57,388 bases of DNA from assembly GCF_900116405.1 (NCBI RefSeq), contig NZ_FPAQ01000025.1:1-57388 (forward strand), given 5' to 3'. Numbering within the stretch: the first letter of the stretch is position 1; every line of letters begins with the position of its first letter. Positions 28,872 through 41,485 of the stretch are shown here, one piece after another. The notes under the pieces were generated by a model that worked only from the letters and a program-made list of their open reading frames with translations, was not told the origin of the DNA and did not search any database. Made by a program: the position numbers and the translations under genes. This DNA comes from Halomonas saccharevitans (GTDB lineage: Bacteria; Pseudomonadota; Gammaproteobacteria; Pseudomonadales; Halomonadaceae).

Positions 28872-30329
28872 GTGCATGGGTGCGTCAGCAACGAGCCTAG
28901 CTATTTCTGGGCCCTTCCCGCCTTCGTCTTGAGGTGGGTGGACATCTTGCTTAGCATGCAAGCCTTTTCGCCACACGGTAAAACCATGTCGCCGCCCACC
29001 GCCTCTGAGTCGGCTTCCGGCGAGATCAGCCTCCGCCACGCCCTGGCCGGCGGCCTGATCCTCACCGGACTGTTGACGCAGATCCTGACGTTCACCGGAC
29101 TCGTTACCTTGAATCATCTGGTGAGCTACTGCCTGTGGCTGGCGACGGCGCTGCTGTGGCGGGATATTCCACGCCGCACGAGGCGACAGGCGGGCCTGCT
29201 GGCCGTGATCGGCCTGACGCTGCTTGTACTGGCCCAGGTCTGGCAGGGCGCCGAGGTCGACTGGCCGGGCATCCTCGATGGCAATACCTTCGTGGTCGCG
29301 ATGCTCGTGGGGGTCAGCTTCATCGGCCTGATCGGCAACCTGCGCGGCCGCTCGCGCCCGCCTGGAAAGGCCCTGACCGGCGCCCGGGGCGTGCTCGGCA
29401 CCTGGCTGGGCGTGCACCTGCTCGGCTCGATCCTCAACCTCTCCACGGTCTTCATGGTCGGCGATCGCCTGGAGCGACGCGGCCCGCTGACCACGCCGCA
29501 GCTGCTCGGCCTCAATCGCGGCCTCTCCAGCGCCGCCCTCTGGTCGCCCTTCTTCGCCTCCATGGGGGTGGTGATGACCCTGGCCCCCGAGATGCACTAC
29601 GCCACCATCCTGGCCTTCGGACTGCCGCTGGCCATGGCCGCGGGGATACTGACGGTCGGCGAGCTCTCGCACCGCTTCGAACTGGCCGACACCGCCGGCT
29701 TCTCGCTGTCACCGCGCAGCCTGCTGATGCCGGTGAGCATGGCGGCCACGGTGATGGTGTTCCACTATGGCCTGACGCCAGAGCTCTCCATCGTCAGCAT
29801 CATCACCTTCCTGATGCCCGGCATGGCGCTGCTCGCCAACCTGCCCCGGGGCCTGCACTGGACACGCCAGCGCGTTCACCAGCACGCCATCACCCGACTG
29901 CCGGCGATGCGCGGCGAGATCTCGCTGTTCCTCTGTGCGGGGCTCTTGACCGTGGGACTCTCGACCTTCATCGACGCCGCCACCGACAACGACTGGACGC
30001 TGTTCACCGACTTCGGCCCGGCACAGGCCATGGCCAGCTTCCTGGCCATCGTAGCCAGCGCCGTGGCCGGCCTGCACCCGATCATCGGCGTCTCGGTGCT
30101 CGCCTCGATGCTCGACCTCGATGCCCAGGACCAGACTCTGTTCGCCTTCGTGGCCCTCGCCTCCTGGGCCGTGGGCACCAGCGTCGGGCCACTGTCGGGC
30201 ATCAACCTCTCGCTGCAGGGACGCTACGGGGTCAGCGCCACCGGGATGATGCGCCAGAACCTCGGCTACGCCGCGGCCATGACCGGGCTGGTCCTGGTCG
30301 CCATCCTGCTCATGGAGCGCCTGCTGTAG
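28872..30329 (+). CDS. Polytopic inner-membrane protein of unknown function
   Basis: Up to 485 residues with about 11-12 hydrophobic segments, spaced like an ion-transporter-type permease. I do not recognise a named family. GTG at 28872 has GGAGG 6 nt upstream and is the best start on that ground, but the first 35 residues are odd, and ATG at 28956 or 28986 is possible. It sits just downstream of the catabolic operon on the same strand with a 48-nt gap, so it could be a transporter linked to it, or independent. Confidence 0.6.
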   Translation: MHGCVSNEPSYFWALPAFVLRWVDILLSMQAFSPHGKTMSPPTASESASGEISLRHALAGGLILTGLLTQILTFTGLVTLNHLVSYCLWLATALLWRDIPRRTRRQAGLLAVIGLTLLVLAQVWQGAEVDWPGILDGNTFVVAMLVGVSFIGLIGNLRGRSRPPGKALTGARGVLGTWLGVHLLGSILNLSTVFMVGDRLERRGPLTTPQLLGLNRGLSSAALWSPFFASMGVVMTLAPEMHYATILAFGLPLAMAAGILTVGELSHRFELADTAGFSLSPRSLLMPVSMAATVMVFHYGLTPELSIVSIITFLMPGMALLANLPRGLHWTRQRVHQHAITRLPAMRGEISLFLCAGLLTVGLSTFIDAATDNDWTLFTDFGPAQAMASFLAIVASAVAGLHPIIGVSVLASMLDLDAQDQTLFAFVALASWAVGTSVGPLSGINLSLQGRYGVSATGMMRQNLGYAAAMTGLVLVAILLMERLL

Positions 30330-30377
30330 GGCGATGATGGTGGGGTTATCCCGGGCGCCTGGCGGCGCTCCGGCAGA

Positions 30378-33724
<3,347 letters not shown>

Positions 33725-33765
33725 TCGCCACGCCCCCTTCATCGCGCCCGACGGGAGACTGACCC

Positions 33766-34257
33766 ATGCAGCGCCGACACCTTCTGCGCCTCGGCCTCGC
33801 CGCCGGCGCCACCCTGGCACTGGCCGGCTGCGGCTTTCGCCTGCGCGGCTACGACCAGCCGCTGGTGAGCCTCGACGCCCTGGCCCTGGCGGGGCCGGAG
33901 ACCGACCTTCGACGCCTGGTCATCCGGCGGCTCGAGGGCGCCGGCACCCGGGTGCACGATGGAGCAACACGAGTGCTCAACCTGGGCAGTGAGGCGTTTC
34001 GCGAGCGACGCCTGGGCGGTCTCGACAGCGGGCCTCGCGAGCTCGAGCTGACGCTCGAGGTACCGTTCTCGGTCCAGCGGCGCTCCGACGGCGCCTACCT
34101 CCTCGACCAGCAGCGCCTGGAAGTCCGCGAGCGCCTGACGGTCAACGACGACGAACTGCTGTCCCAGGACGCCGAGCGCGAGACCGCCCGCGAGCGTCTG
34201 CGCAGCGAGGCGACCCGGCAGCTGCTGGACCGCCTGCGCGCCTTGAACGATCAATGA
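33766..34257 (+). CDS. lptE: LPS-assembly lipoprotein LptE
   Basis: A 163-residue outer-membrane lipoprotein that plugs the LptD barrel for LPS export. The lipobox is LALAGCGFRLRG (Cys about residue 22). The rest is a short mixed alpha/beta domain with many Arg. Position between leuS and holA is diagnostic. GGGAG precedes the start. Confidence 0.92.
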   Translation: MQRRHLLRLGLAAGATLALAGCGFRLRGYDQPLVSLDALALAGPETDLRRLVIRRLEGAGTRVHDGATRVLNLGSEAFRERRLGGLDSGPRELELTLEVPFSVQRRSDGAYLLDQQRLEVRERLTVNDDELLSQDAERETARERLRSEATRQLLDRLRALNDQ

Positions 34258-34267
34258 GGGCCCACGA

Positions 34268-34337
34268 GTGAAGGGGCTGTCGTGATGGGGCTAACGTGAA
34301 GGTACTGTCTTGAAGGTACTCTCTTGAAAGTATTTGC
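34268..34337 (+). repeat. Five 14-bp tandem units spanning the holA start
   Basis: Between the lptE stop and the first holA codons the sequence repeats every 14 bp, five times. The units begin at 34268, 34282, 34296, 34310 and 34324. Each starts GTG or TTG followed by AAGGTACTGTC-like sequence, with drift toward the left. The fifth unit is the holA start itself (TTGAAAGTATTTGC). Since 14 is not a multiple of three, the start-like codons fall in different frames. Confidence 0.8.
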
Positions 34338-35382
34338 CGACAAGCTCGAGGATGCGCTGGCCAAGAAGCTCCCCCCGGTGGTGATCGTCGCCGGCGAAGA
34401 GCCGCTGCAGCACATGGAGGCCTGCGACGCCGTGCGCCGCGCGGCCCGCCAGGGAGGCGTCGAGGAGCGAGAGGTCCTGCACGTCGAGGCCAACTTCGCC
34501 TGGGGCCGCCTGACCGAGGCGGCCGCCAGCCTGTCGCTGTTCGCCACGCGCCGCCTGATCGAGGTACGCCTGGGCAGCAGCAAGCCGGGCCAGGAGGGGG
34601 GCAAGGCGCTGCGCGAGTACGCCGAGACCCTGCGCAGCGGCGAGGATATCCTGCTGCTCTCCACCGGCAAGCTCGACTATCGCGAGCAGAAGAGCGCCTG
34701 GTTCAAGGCGCTGGACAAGGTCGGGCTGTTCGTGCCGGTCTGGCCGGTGGACGCCTCCCGCCTGGGCTACTGGCTGCGCGACCGTGCCGGTCGCCACGGC
34801 CTCTCGCTGGATCTCGACGCCGCCCGACTGCTGGGCGAGCGCACCGAGGGCAACCTGCTGGCCGCCGACCAGGAACTGCAGAAGCTGGCCCTGATGCTGC
34901 CCGCGGGGGCGCGCGTCGGCCCCCGCGAGGTCGCCGGCGGCGTGGAGGACAGCGCCCGCTATGACGTCTTCACCCTGATGGACGCCTGCCTCAAGGGCGA
35001 ACGTGCCCGCGTCTCCCGTATCATGGCCGGCCTGCGCGGCGAGGGGGTCGAGGCGCCCATCGTGCTGTGGGCCCTGGCCCGGGAGCTGCGCATCCTGCTC
35101 TCCCTGCACCAGCACCTGGATCAGGGCCAGAGCCTCGAGCATGCCTGCAAGGCCCAGAAGCCGCCGATCTTCGAGAAGCGCCGCCCCGCCTACCAGCAGG
35201 CCATCGCCCGGCTGCCACTGAAACGGCTGCACAAGCTGCTGCTCTTCGCCCAGCGCCTGGACCTGGCCATCAAGGGTGGCAGCAGCGTGCCCCTCTGGGA
35301 CGGCCTGCACGACCTGGCGCTGACGCTCGCCGGCGGACGAGGCCTGCTGGCCGAGCTTCCCTCCAGCTACCGGATCGGCTGA
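34324..35382 (+). CDS. holA: DNA polymerase III delta subunit
   Basis: The 352-residue clamp-loader subunit that opens the beta clamp. MKVFADKLEDALAKK followed by PVVIVAGEEPLQHME matches HolA N-termini, and the fold is the AAA+-like clamp-loader type without an intact Walker motif. The start is TTG at 34324, because the in-frame codons upstream reach a TGA quickly. The start region is the last unit of a 14-bp tandem repeat. Confidence 0.93.
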   Translation: MKVFADKLEDALAKKLPPVVIVAGEEPLQHMEACDAVRRAARQGGVEEREVLHVEANFAWGRLTEAAASLSLFATRRLIEVRLGSSKPGQEGGKALREYAETLRSGEDILLLSTGKLDYREQKSAWFKALDKVGLFVPVWPVDASRLGYWLRDRAGRHGLSLDLDAARLLGERTEGNLLAADQELQKLALMLPAGARVGPREVAGGVEDSARYDVFTLMDACLKGERARVSRIMAGLRGEGVEAPIVLWALARELRILLSLHQHLDQGQSLEHACKAQKPPIFEKRRPAYQQAIARLPLKRLHKLLLFAQRLDLAIKGGSSVPLWDGLHDLALTLAGGRGLLAELPSSYRIG

Positions 35383-35417
35383 GGCCCGCCGCGCCTGCTG
35401 GGGCCTCTACAAGGGCA

Positions 35418-35446
35418 TGAAATTTCACATCATTTCGTCCTATACT
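35418..35446 (+). promoter_or_regulatory. Possible sigma-70 promoter for the PA2779/PA2778 pair
   Basis: TGAAAT (35418-35423) and TATACT (35441-35446) are 17 bp apart, upstream of the gene at 35536. The -35 hexamer overlaps a perfect TGAAATTTCA palindrome, which could be an operator. GGAAC precedes the downstream start codon. Confidence 0.45.
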
Positions 35447-35535
35447 GGAAGAACATCGCATTCCGCCGACTGCAGGGAGGCAGCCGCGGCGGAGCCTGGA
35501 GCCGGAAGCCCAACCCAAGAAGAAGGAACACCGAC

Positions 35536-35934
35536 ATGATGAAGAAGATCTGCCGTTACCTGAGCCCGCTGCTGATCGCCGCCCTGGTGCTGGGCAGCCT
35601 GCCGGTGGCCGCGGCCCCGGCGAGCCCGGGCAGCGACCTGATCACCACCCAGGATGTGCTGACCGCCGAGCGGTCGCAGGGCGATCGCGAACGCATTAGC
35701 GCCGTCCTGGCCCGCGATGATGTTCAAGAGCAGCTGGTCGCCCAGGGCGTCGATCCCGCCGAGGTGGAGGCTCGCGTGGCCGCGCTCTCCGATGCGGAGG
35801 CCGCCCAGATGGCCGATCAGCTCGAGCAGCTCCCCGCCGGGGCCAGCGTGGTCGGCGCCCTGTTCGCCGTCTTCGTGATCCTGCTGGTCACCGATATCCT
35901 CGGCCTGACCAACGTCTTCCCCTTCACGCGCTGA
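35536..35934 (+). CDS. PA2779-family small membrane protein
   Basis: A 132-residue protein with a signal-peptide-like N-terminus (about 1-27), a helical middle with an LSDAEAAQMADQLEQLPAG motif and one C-terminal transmembrane helix (about 102-122). The pattern and the following gene match the PA2779/PA2778 pair of Pseudomonas, which I recall as conserved but uncharacterised. The PA2778-type gene begins 13 nt downstream. Confidence 0.75.
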   Translation: MMKKICRYLSPLLIAALVLGSLPVAAAPASPGSDLITTQDVLTAERSQGDRERISAVLARDDVQEQLVAQGVDPAEVEARVAALSDAEAAQMADQLEQLPAGASVVGALFAVFVILLVTDILGLTNVFPFTR

Positions 35935-35947
35935 GTGAGAGCCCTGC

Positions 35948-36925
35948 ATGATGGCATGCCTTGACAGGCATCGTGTCAGTGCCCTCCTCCAGAACGCCCG
36001 CCTCGCGGGCGTTCTCGCGTTGGTACTGATGATGCTCGTAATGACCGGCTGCGCCAGTACGCCTCGCCTGGCCGAGTCCACCCAGCGCGATCTGCCCCGG
36101 CAGACCCTGCTCGAGGACGTTCCCTTCCACGGGCAGCGCGACTACCAGTGCGGCCCCGCCTCACTGGCCATGGTGCTCAACGCCTCCGGCGTGCCGGTGA
36201 CGGTCGACACCCTGATCCCGCAGGTCTTCCTGCCCGGTCGGGAGGGCAGCGTCCAGCCCGAGATGCTGGGCACCGTGCGCCGCCAGGGCCGTATCCCCTT
36301 TCGGATCGCCGGCAATCTCGACGCCGTGCTGACCGAGATCGATGCCGGCCATCCGGTGGTGGTGATGCAGAATCTCTCGCTGCCTGCCTGGCCGGTCTGG
36401 CACTACGCCGTGGCCATCGGCTTCGACCGTGCCGAGAAGACGCTGACGCTGCACAGCGGCATGGAGCCGGCGCGCCTCGAGTCCTTCAAGCGCTTCGATG
36501 CCACCTGGGCGCGCAGCGAGCGTTGGGCCTTCGTCGCCCTGCCGCCAGGCGAGCTGCCGGCCACCGGCAACGGTCAGAGCACCCTGGATGCCATCGCCGA
36601 CTTCGAGCGCGCACAGGGCGCCCGGGCATCCCTGCCCGCCTGGGAGGCACTTGTGAAGCGCCATCCGGGCCTTGCCATGGGCCATTTCGCCCTGGGTAAC
36701 GCCCGCCATGCGGCCGGCGACGCCGCAGGCGCCCTGGACGCCTTCACGGATGCCGTGCAGGCGGCCCCCGACCTCGCCGCCGCCTGGCTCAACTTGGGGC
36801 TGCTGCATCGTGAGAGAGGGGAAACCGACGAGGCGCGAGAGGCATTCGAGCGGGCCGCCGCCCTCCCCGGCCCCTGGCAGAAGCAGGCAAAAGAGGCCCT
36901 CGCGGACCCGACGACGCGGACCTGA
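35948..36925 (+). CDS. PA2778-type cysteine peptidase with TPR tail (lipoprotein)
   Basis: A 325-residue protein. The N-terminal hydrophobic segment ends in a lipobox LVMTGCAS (Cys about 35). A C39-like papain-fold domain follows, with the nucleophile in QCGPASLAMVL (about residues 67-77) and a His in WHYAVAIGF. The C-terminal third contains two TPR-like repeats (about 245-310). It is probably periplasmic, and its substrate is unknown. The C39-like fold alone does not make it a bacteriocin transporter part, since there is no ABC domain. Confidence 0.78.
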   Translation: MMACLDRHRVSALLQNARLAGVLALVLMMLVMTGCASTPRLAESTQRDLPRQTLLEDVPFHGQRDYQCGPASLAMVLNASGVPVTVDTLIPQVFLPGREGSVQPEMLGTVRRQGRIPFRIAGNLDAVLTEIDAGHPVVVMQNLSLPAWPVWHYAVAIGFDRAEKTLTLHSGMEPARLESFKRFDATWARSERWAFVALPPGELPATGNGQSTLDAIADFERAQGARASLPAWEALVKRHPGLAMGHFALGNARHAAGDAAGALDAFTDAVQAAPDLAAAWLNLGLLHRERGETDEAREAFERAAALPGPWQKQAKEALADPTTRT

Positions 36926-36954
36926 TGACGCAGACTTGATGACAGAGGCTAGCC

Positions 36955-37383
36955 ATGACCTACGACATCGCGCTAAAGCGCATCTATCAGCCGGTCGACG
37001 CCGAGGACGGCGCCCGGGTACTGGTCGACCGCCTCTGGCCTCGCGGCAAGCGCCGCGAGGGGCTCGCCCTCACCGACTGGTACCGGGATGCCTCTCCTTC
37101 ACCGGCCTTGCGCCGGCAGTATCACCAGCAGGAGATCAGCCCGGAGGTCTTCGCCGCCCGCTATCGCGGAGAGCTGCGTGATGCACCGCAAAGCCTGGCG
37201 CCGCTGCTGCGCTTGGCGCGCCAGGGGCGGCTGACGCTGCTCTCCGCGGCAAGGGATCTTGCGAGCTCTCACCTACCGGTCTTGCGCGAGGCGATACTGC
37301 AGGCGCTGTATGACGAAGACGTCGAGGATAGAGAACCGACATCGTCGCCCTGCTATCGGCATCAGTTCGAAGAACCTGAGTAG
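36955..37383 (+). CDS. DUF488 family protein
   Basis: A 142-residue protein typical of DUF488, with IYQPVDAEDGARVLVDRLWPRGKRREG at the N-terminus and the family's LLSAARD block. The function is unproven. Its 3' end overlaps the 3' end of the opposite-strand O-antigen ligase/polymerase gene by 22 nt, so this is the boundary between core chromosome and the glycan/RiPP region. The C-terminal 25 residues look like read-on sequence. Confidence 0.8.
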   Translation: MTYDIALKRIYQPVDAEDGARVLVDRLWPRGKRREGLALTDWYRDASPSPALRRQYHQQEISPEVFAARYRGELRDAPQSLAPLLRLARQGRLTLLSAARDLASSHLPVLREAILQALYDEDVEDREPTSSPCYRHQFEEPE

Positions 37384-38594
37384 ACGGCGTCGGGTGGCAA
37401 GGAGCTGTATAGCCCCCAGATCACGCAAAACCATCCAGCATAGGCGGCTACACCTACCGTGTAGACCATGAAGCTGTAGCTCAACCCAAACCCGAAAAAG
37501 CCAGCGGGCAGCATCAGGCCACACGTTGCCAGGGCTCGTCTTTCCGGGTCATGGGCTCGCAAACCTTTTCGGAAGAGGTAGACCGGTAGCAGGTAGATAA
37601 CCAGCAACACCAACATGCCGAGCGCCCCACGCCGCACCCAGGCATCGAGCACATCACTGTGGGCATGCCAGTAATTGGCGGTAGCCGGATCCAGTCTGCC
37701 CGCTTCCGAGAGCTCCACCATGCCCCGTAAATACCCCGCATCTCCCCAACCGAGCACCGGACGATCACCGATCAGCATCAGTGCACCTCGCCATAGCTCC
37801 AGACGAGCAGCATTTGCCACAGTACGCTCCCCGGCGAGATAGTGACCGACATGTTCTACGCCTAACGCCAGTCGTGACTGCACGCCTGTCTGCGGAGTTG
37901 CAACAGCGAAGACAGCCAGCAATGCGCCAAATACAACGATTTGCACTCGTCGACGCGGCGTTAACCAGCCGGCATATGCTATCCAGCAGATTGCTAGCAG
38001 CCCAGGCAGTACGATCCAACCACCGCGAGTCCCCGAGAGCAGGGAAGTCAGGCAACCCAGCGACGCCCCCATGGTCAAGACGCAACACCAGACAACCCGC
38101 CTGGTCTGGCGCCATCCCCAGACGAGCCCGGCAAGACAGAAGAGCCCCTGCATGAGTGCCAGATTGCCAAACAGAATCGCATGCAGCGGGTCGTGTCCCG
38201 CCACCCTGCCCACGTCCAGCACCACTACCTGGAACAGCGCCCAGCCCCCGGCACCGGAGGCCCCCAGGGCTAGGCCACCCCAGAACCACGCCGGATTCGG
38301 CCGCGCCGACAGCATGACCCACAAGATCGGTGCCGCCAGCAGCACAGGCCATACCAAGCGCCATGTCGCGTGAAACTCGCCATGCCATGCGGCCACCGCT
38401 ATCCATGCGATGCCGAACAGAGTCATGACCAAGGAGGGAAACAGTACCGACGGGGCAGCAACGCCGGGGCTCGGTCGCATCAGACAGCCGACCGCGCCGG
38501 CAGCCAACACCAACAGGAAAATCTGGAAGCCAGCGGGCAGCAGCAGCGAGCAGGCTCCTAGCGTAAGCACACTCCATCCAGCCAAATTTTCCAC
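37362..38594 (-). CDS. O-antigen ligase / Wzy-type polymerase family membrane protein
   Basis: A 410-residue protein with about 11 hydrophobic segments. The large periplasmic loop carries GTRGGWI, ARLELWRGALMLI and HAHSDVLDAWVRRGALG, the pattern of the WaaL/Wzy C family. It would join or polymerise glycan repeats at the periplasmic face. It is the last gene of the minus-strand glycan module. Ligase and polymerase cannot be told apart from sequence. Confidence 0.85.
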   Translation of the reverse strand: MENLAGWSVLTLGACSLLLPAGFQIFLLVLAAGAVGCLMRPSPGVAAPSVLFPSLVMTLFGIAWIAVAAWHGEFHATWRLVWPVLLAAPILWVMLSARPNPAWFWGGLALGASGAGGWALFQVVVLDVGRVAGHDPLHAILFGNLALMQGLFCLAGLVWGWRQTRRVVWCCVLTMGASLGCLTSLLSGTRGGWIVLPGLLAICWIAYAGWLTPRRRVQIVVFGALLAVFAVATPQTGVQSRLALGVEHVGHYLAGERTVANAARLELWRGALMLIGDRPVLGWGDAGYLRGMVELSEAGRLDPATANYWHAHSDVLDAWVRRGALGMLVLLVIYLLPVYLFRKGLRAHDPERRALATCGLMLPAGFFGFGLSYSFMVYTVGVAAYAGWFCVIWGLYSSLPPDAVYSGSSN

Positions 38595-38615
38595 GAACGC
38601 CTCCCCCTTGATACG

Positions 38616-39644
38616 CTAGAGGAAGCCAGCCAAATGCTGCGGCATGATCCGCACGAGGCGATCACACTTGGCCGATGCTACCCCCTCTCGGGGGGCATTC
38701 CACCCCACGGGTGGCTCTCGCCCTTCCGCCCAGGCAATCAGGGCACCCGGTACATCGGCACCGGCCTCTGCACTGAACGGGTAACCACCACCGAAACGGG
38801 GATTCAACTCCAGGACGAAGCACTCTTTGCCGTGCACAAAGACGTCACAATCCAGGTTTCCCACATGCCCCAGGGCTTTGCCAATCCGCCTGCCCACCTC
38901 GAGGAGGTCAGGACGAGTCGCGGTGACGGCCTTGTCGGTTTCCCCACCACGCATGGCGAGCTTGCGCTTGATAAAGGTTGTCCGGTAGCGCCCGTTCAAG
39001 TCATTGATGATATCAAGGCCATACTCCTGACCCGGCAAGCGCTCCTGGATAATCAGCCCCTCCCCTTCACTGGCTCCGCTGCCTAACCCCAGCTTCGGCA
39101 GTCGCAGCTGCCCATAACGCCATGCCAGTCTGAGTTGTTCCAGGTCATCGACCACTTCGATCCCCAGGGATGCCGTTCCCCAGCGCGGCTTCACGACCAG
39201 GGGAAACACCACCTCACCGTCCTCCAGGCCCCTAAGGGCCTCCTCCAGTGAGGCATAGGTGACAGGAGTCCCGAGCCCCACCTCCTTCAGGAATTCTGCC
39301 GTCATCAGCTTGTCGGCGGCCAGCGAGATCACCCCGGGGCGAGAGACCACTATCTGCACCCCCTGGGCAGAGAACCGCTCCCTGGCGGCAGCCAGGACCG
39401 CGAGCTCATGGTCATTGAGGGAAAACAGCAGTCCGACTCGCTGAGCCAGGCATAGCTCAAGCAGGCCCTCAACATAGCCGGGGGCGTTCACAGGCGGCAC
39501 CACGAAAGCGCCATCCGCTTCCTGTAGGGCCGCAGCATAGTCGGAACAGTCTGCGGCCAGCACACGTCCATTGCCACCCAACGAATCCCGAAAATATTTC
39601 AGCAGGTAATTACGCCGTCCAGCGCTAGTCAGCATGATATTCAT
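38616..39644 (-). CDS. ATP-grasp enzyme (carbamoyl-phosphate-synthase-like)
   Basis: A 342-residue protein starting MNIMLTSAGRRNYLLKYF; GAGGAAG precedes this ATG, preferred to the one 24 nt upstream. A Rossmann-like pre-ATP-grasp domain is followed by ATP-grasp lobes with PLVVKPRWGTASLGI (near residue 135) and ELNPRFGGGYPFS (near 275). Such enzymes ligate an acid to an amine or peptide in glycan and natural-product loci. It overlaps the decarboxylase gene by about 20 nt. Confidence 0.85.
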   Translation of the reverse strand: MNIMLTSAGRRNYLLKYFRDSLGGNGRVLAADCSDYAAALQEADGAFVVPPVNAPGYVEGLLELCLAQRVGLLFSLNDHELAVLAAARERFSAQGVQIVVSRPGVISLAADKLMTAEFLKEVGLGTPVTYASLEEALRGLEDGEVVFPLVVKPRWGTASLGIEVVDDLEQLRLAWRYGQLRLPKLGLGSGASEGEGLIIQERLPGQEYGLDIINDLNGRYRTTFIKRKLAMRGGETDKAVTATRPDLLEVGRRIGKALGHVGNLDCDVFVHGKECFVLELNPRFGGGYPFSAEAGADVPGALIAWAEGREPPVGWNAPREGVASAKCDRLVRIMPQHLAGFL

Positions 39645-40881
39645 GGTGGGCTTCCTCGGGACCGGCATGGGAGGATGGTAGATAAGAGGCCAGAATGTTG
39701 TCGGGCGAGTCGGCCCGCTTCAGCAGACGTCCTTGGCAATCCACCACTGCCGGACAGGGCACGATGAAGGGTGGCGTATAGTTCAGCGAGTAGGCACCGC
39801 GGCTCTCGAAGACCACGAAGTCTCCAGCCTCGAGGTGTCCAGAGAATGAATCACAGAGGATGTCATGTTCCATACAGGTATTGCCGACAAGGCGATACTC
39901 CCGCAGTGTCCGATGCGCCTCCGGGGGAGATGAAGACACCACCTTCAGACTAGGATGAGTACTGGATCGGGTGGGGTTGAGACTATTGATGCCGGTATCC
40001 AGCAAGGCCTGCCAGCCCCCTCGACGTTTCCGGGTCTCGATGACCGGCGCTATCAGCGACATGCTGTTGGCTACCATCGACGTTCCGGGCTCCACGATCA
40101 AGCGCATGGATGATGTTGGGGAACAGCGCACGAATGCCCGACCTATAGCATCGGCATATTCGGTCAGACTCGGTACCGAATAGGAGAACTGGTTCCTGAT
40201 TGACCCAGGCATGTCGCCCAGCAGGCCACCACCGATATTTATCGTACGGATGGGATATCGAGGCAGCAGTTGACCGGCCAGGCGACAGAGACGCTCGACG
40301 CGCTCCACGGGATCCGCCACGCCCAATGGGCGGCGCGTGGCATGGCAGTGCAGCCCCACGACATTCAAGCCTGGGATTGCACCCAGGGCAAGGAGCGCCT
40401 CATCCAGTTCTCCACTTTCTACCTCGAAACCAAAACGGCTAGCGAGTTCGGGGAAGTCGAAGCAGACTCGCAGGCCGACTTCGACACGTTCGAACTCGGG
40501 CGCCATCTTCTCCAGCAGCTGAATTTCCCGAAAGGAGTCCAGATTGACCTGACTCCCTGTTTCAAGCGCCTCACGCAGATCCTGCTCAGACTTGATCGGC
40601 CCGTTGAAGATGATCCTGTCGGCAGGCAACGAGGCGCTAGCGACCCGATACTCGAAAGCCGACACCACCTCGGCCCAGCCATTCAGCTCGAGCAGTAGCC
40701 TGCCGATGGGCGGCATATAATTGGCCTTCATGGCATAAGCCAGCTCGGTGTTCGGCCAATGGCTGCGAAGCTGATCACGCAGACCGACATAGTTGTCGTG
40801 AAATTTCCGCCCATCGAAAAGATAGAAGGCGCCGCCAACCCGCCGGGACACCGCAGAGAGAAAAGTGTAATCAGGCCACAT
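39625..40881 (-). CDS. PLP-dependent decarboxylase (ornithine/diaminopimelate decarboxylase fold)
   Basis: A 418-residue fold-type III enzyme. The PLP lysine is in LAYAMKANYMP (about residue 41), and the Gly-rich phosphate site is NIGGGLLGDMPG. The C-terminal domain has GNTCMEHDILCD with the conserved Cys and SRGAYSLNYTPPF with the Tyr. I start at the ATG at 40881; the frame is open to 40968. It overlaps the sugar-transferase end by 11 nt. Similar decarboxylases occur in exopolysaccharide loci; the amino-acid substrate is unknown. Confidence 0.85.
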   Translation of the reverse strand: MWPDYTFLSAVSRRVGGAFYLFDGRKFHDNYVGLRDQLRSHWPNTELAYAMKANYMPPIGRLLLELNGWAEVVSAFEYRVASASLPADRIIFNGPIKSEQDLREALETGSQVNLDSFREIQLLEKMAPEFERVEVGLRVCFDFPELASRFGFEVESGELDEALLALGAIPGLNVVGLHCHATRRPLGVADPVERVERLCRLAGQLLPRYPIRTINIGGGLLGDMPGSIRNQFSYSVPSLTEYADAIGRAFVRCSPTSSMRLIVEPGTSMVANSMSLIAPVIETRKRRGGWQALLDTGINSLNPTRSSTHPSLKVVSSSPPEAHRTLREYRLVGNTCMEHDILCDSFSGHLEAGDFVVFESRGAYSLNYTPPFIVPCPAVVDCQGRLLKRADSPDNILASYLPSSHAGPEEAHHEYHAD

Positions 40882-41485
40882 GCCGAAGTCCCAGACGCCT
40901 GCGATAATCATCCAGTCGGCCCTGGGGGGCAGCATGGAGGATGCCCTCACGATTGAGAACGACCACAACGGTGGTAAACAGTATCTTGAGATCTAGCCAG
41001 AGTGTTTGGCGATCAACGTACTCCACATCCAGGCTGAGTTTGTCTTCCCAACTGATATCCTGTCGTCCATTGATCTGGGCCAGCCCGGTTACCCCGGGAC
41101 GTACTTCATGCCGGCGCCGCTCTTCGGCGATGAAGTAGGGGAGATATTCCATCAGCAGTGGACGGGGCCCCACGAAAGACATATCGCCTTTCAGGATATT
41201 GAACAACTGGGGCAATTCATCGAGGCTGGCACGGCGTATCCACAGCCCGAGGCGGGTGACGCGCTCTTCATCAGGCAGAAGTTCGCCTTGACTGTTCACT
41301 GCATCACGCATCGTCTTGAACTTGAGGACTTGAAAGGGAACTTCACCCTTCCCCGGTCGCCATTGACGAAAGAACACTTCTCCCCTCATGGTCAGTTTTA
41401 TGAGCAAGGCAACCAACAGCATGACCGGGCTCAAGAGAAGTAGCATGATAACGGCCATGGCGATATCGAAAGTGCGTTTAATCAT
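40871..41485 (-). CDS. Undecaprenyl-phosphate sugar phosphotransferase (initiating, PglC-like)
   Basis: A 204-residue monotopic phosphoglycosyltransferase that puts the first sugar phosphate on the lipid carrier. The N-terminal re-entrant helix (about 6-30) is followed by LKFKTMRDAV (about 54-63), the catalytic DE in RRASLDELPQL (about 84-94) and GPRPLL. This is the small single-domain type. It marks the region as a glycan assembly locus. It overlaps the formyltransferase gene by 4 nt. Confidence 0.93.
   Translation of the reverse strand: MIKRTFDIAMAVIMLLLLSPVMLLVALLIKLTMRGEVFFRQWRPGKGEVPFQVLKFKTMRDAVNSQGELLPDEERVTRLGLWIRRASLDELPQLFNILKGDMSFVGPRPLLMEYLPYFIAEERRRHEVRPGVTGLAQINGRQDISWEDKLSLDVEYVDRQTLWLDLKILFTTVVVVLNREGILHAAPQGRLDDYRRRLGLRHVA

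Noticed and set aside
35948..36925. The C39-like protein as a RiPP leader peptidase for the lasso locus
   Set aside because: It is a lipoprotein on the other strand, has its own conserved partner gene and no ABC domain; the lasso locus already has B2.
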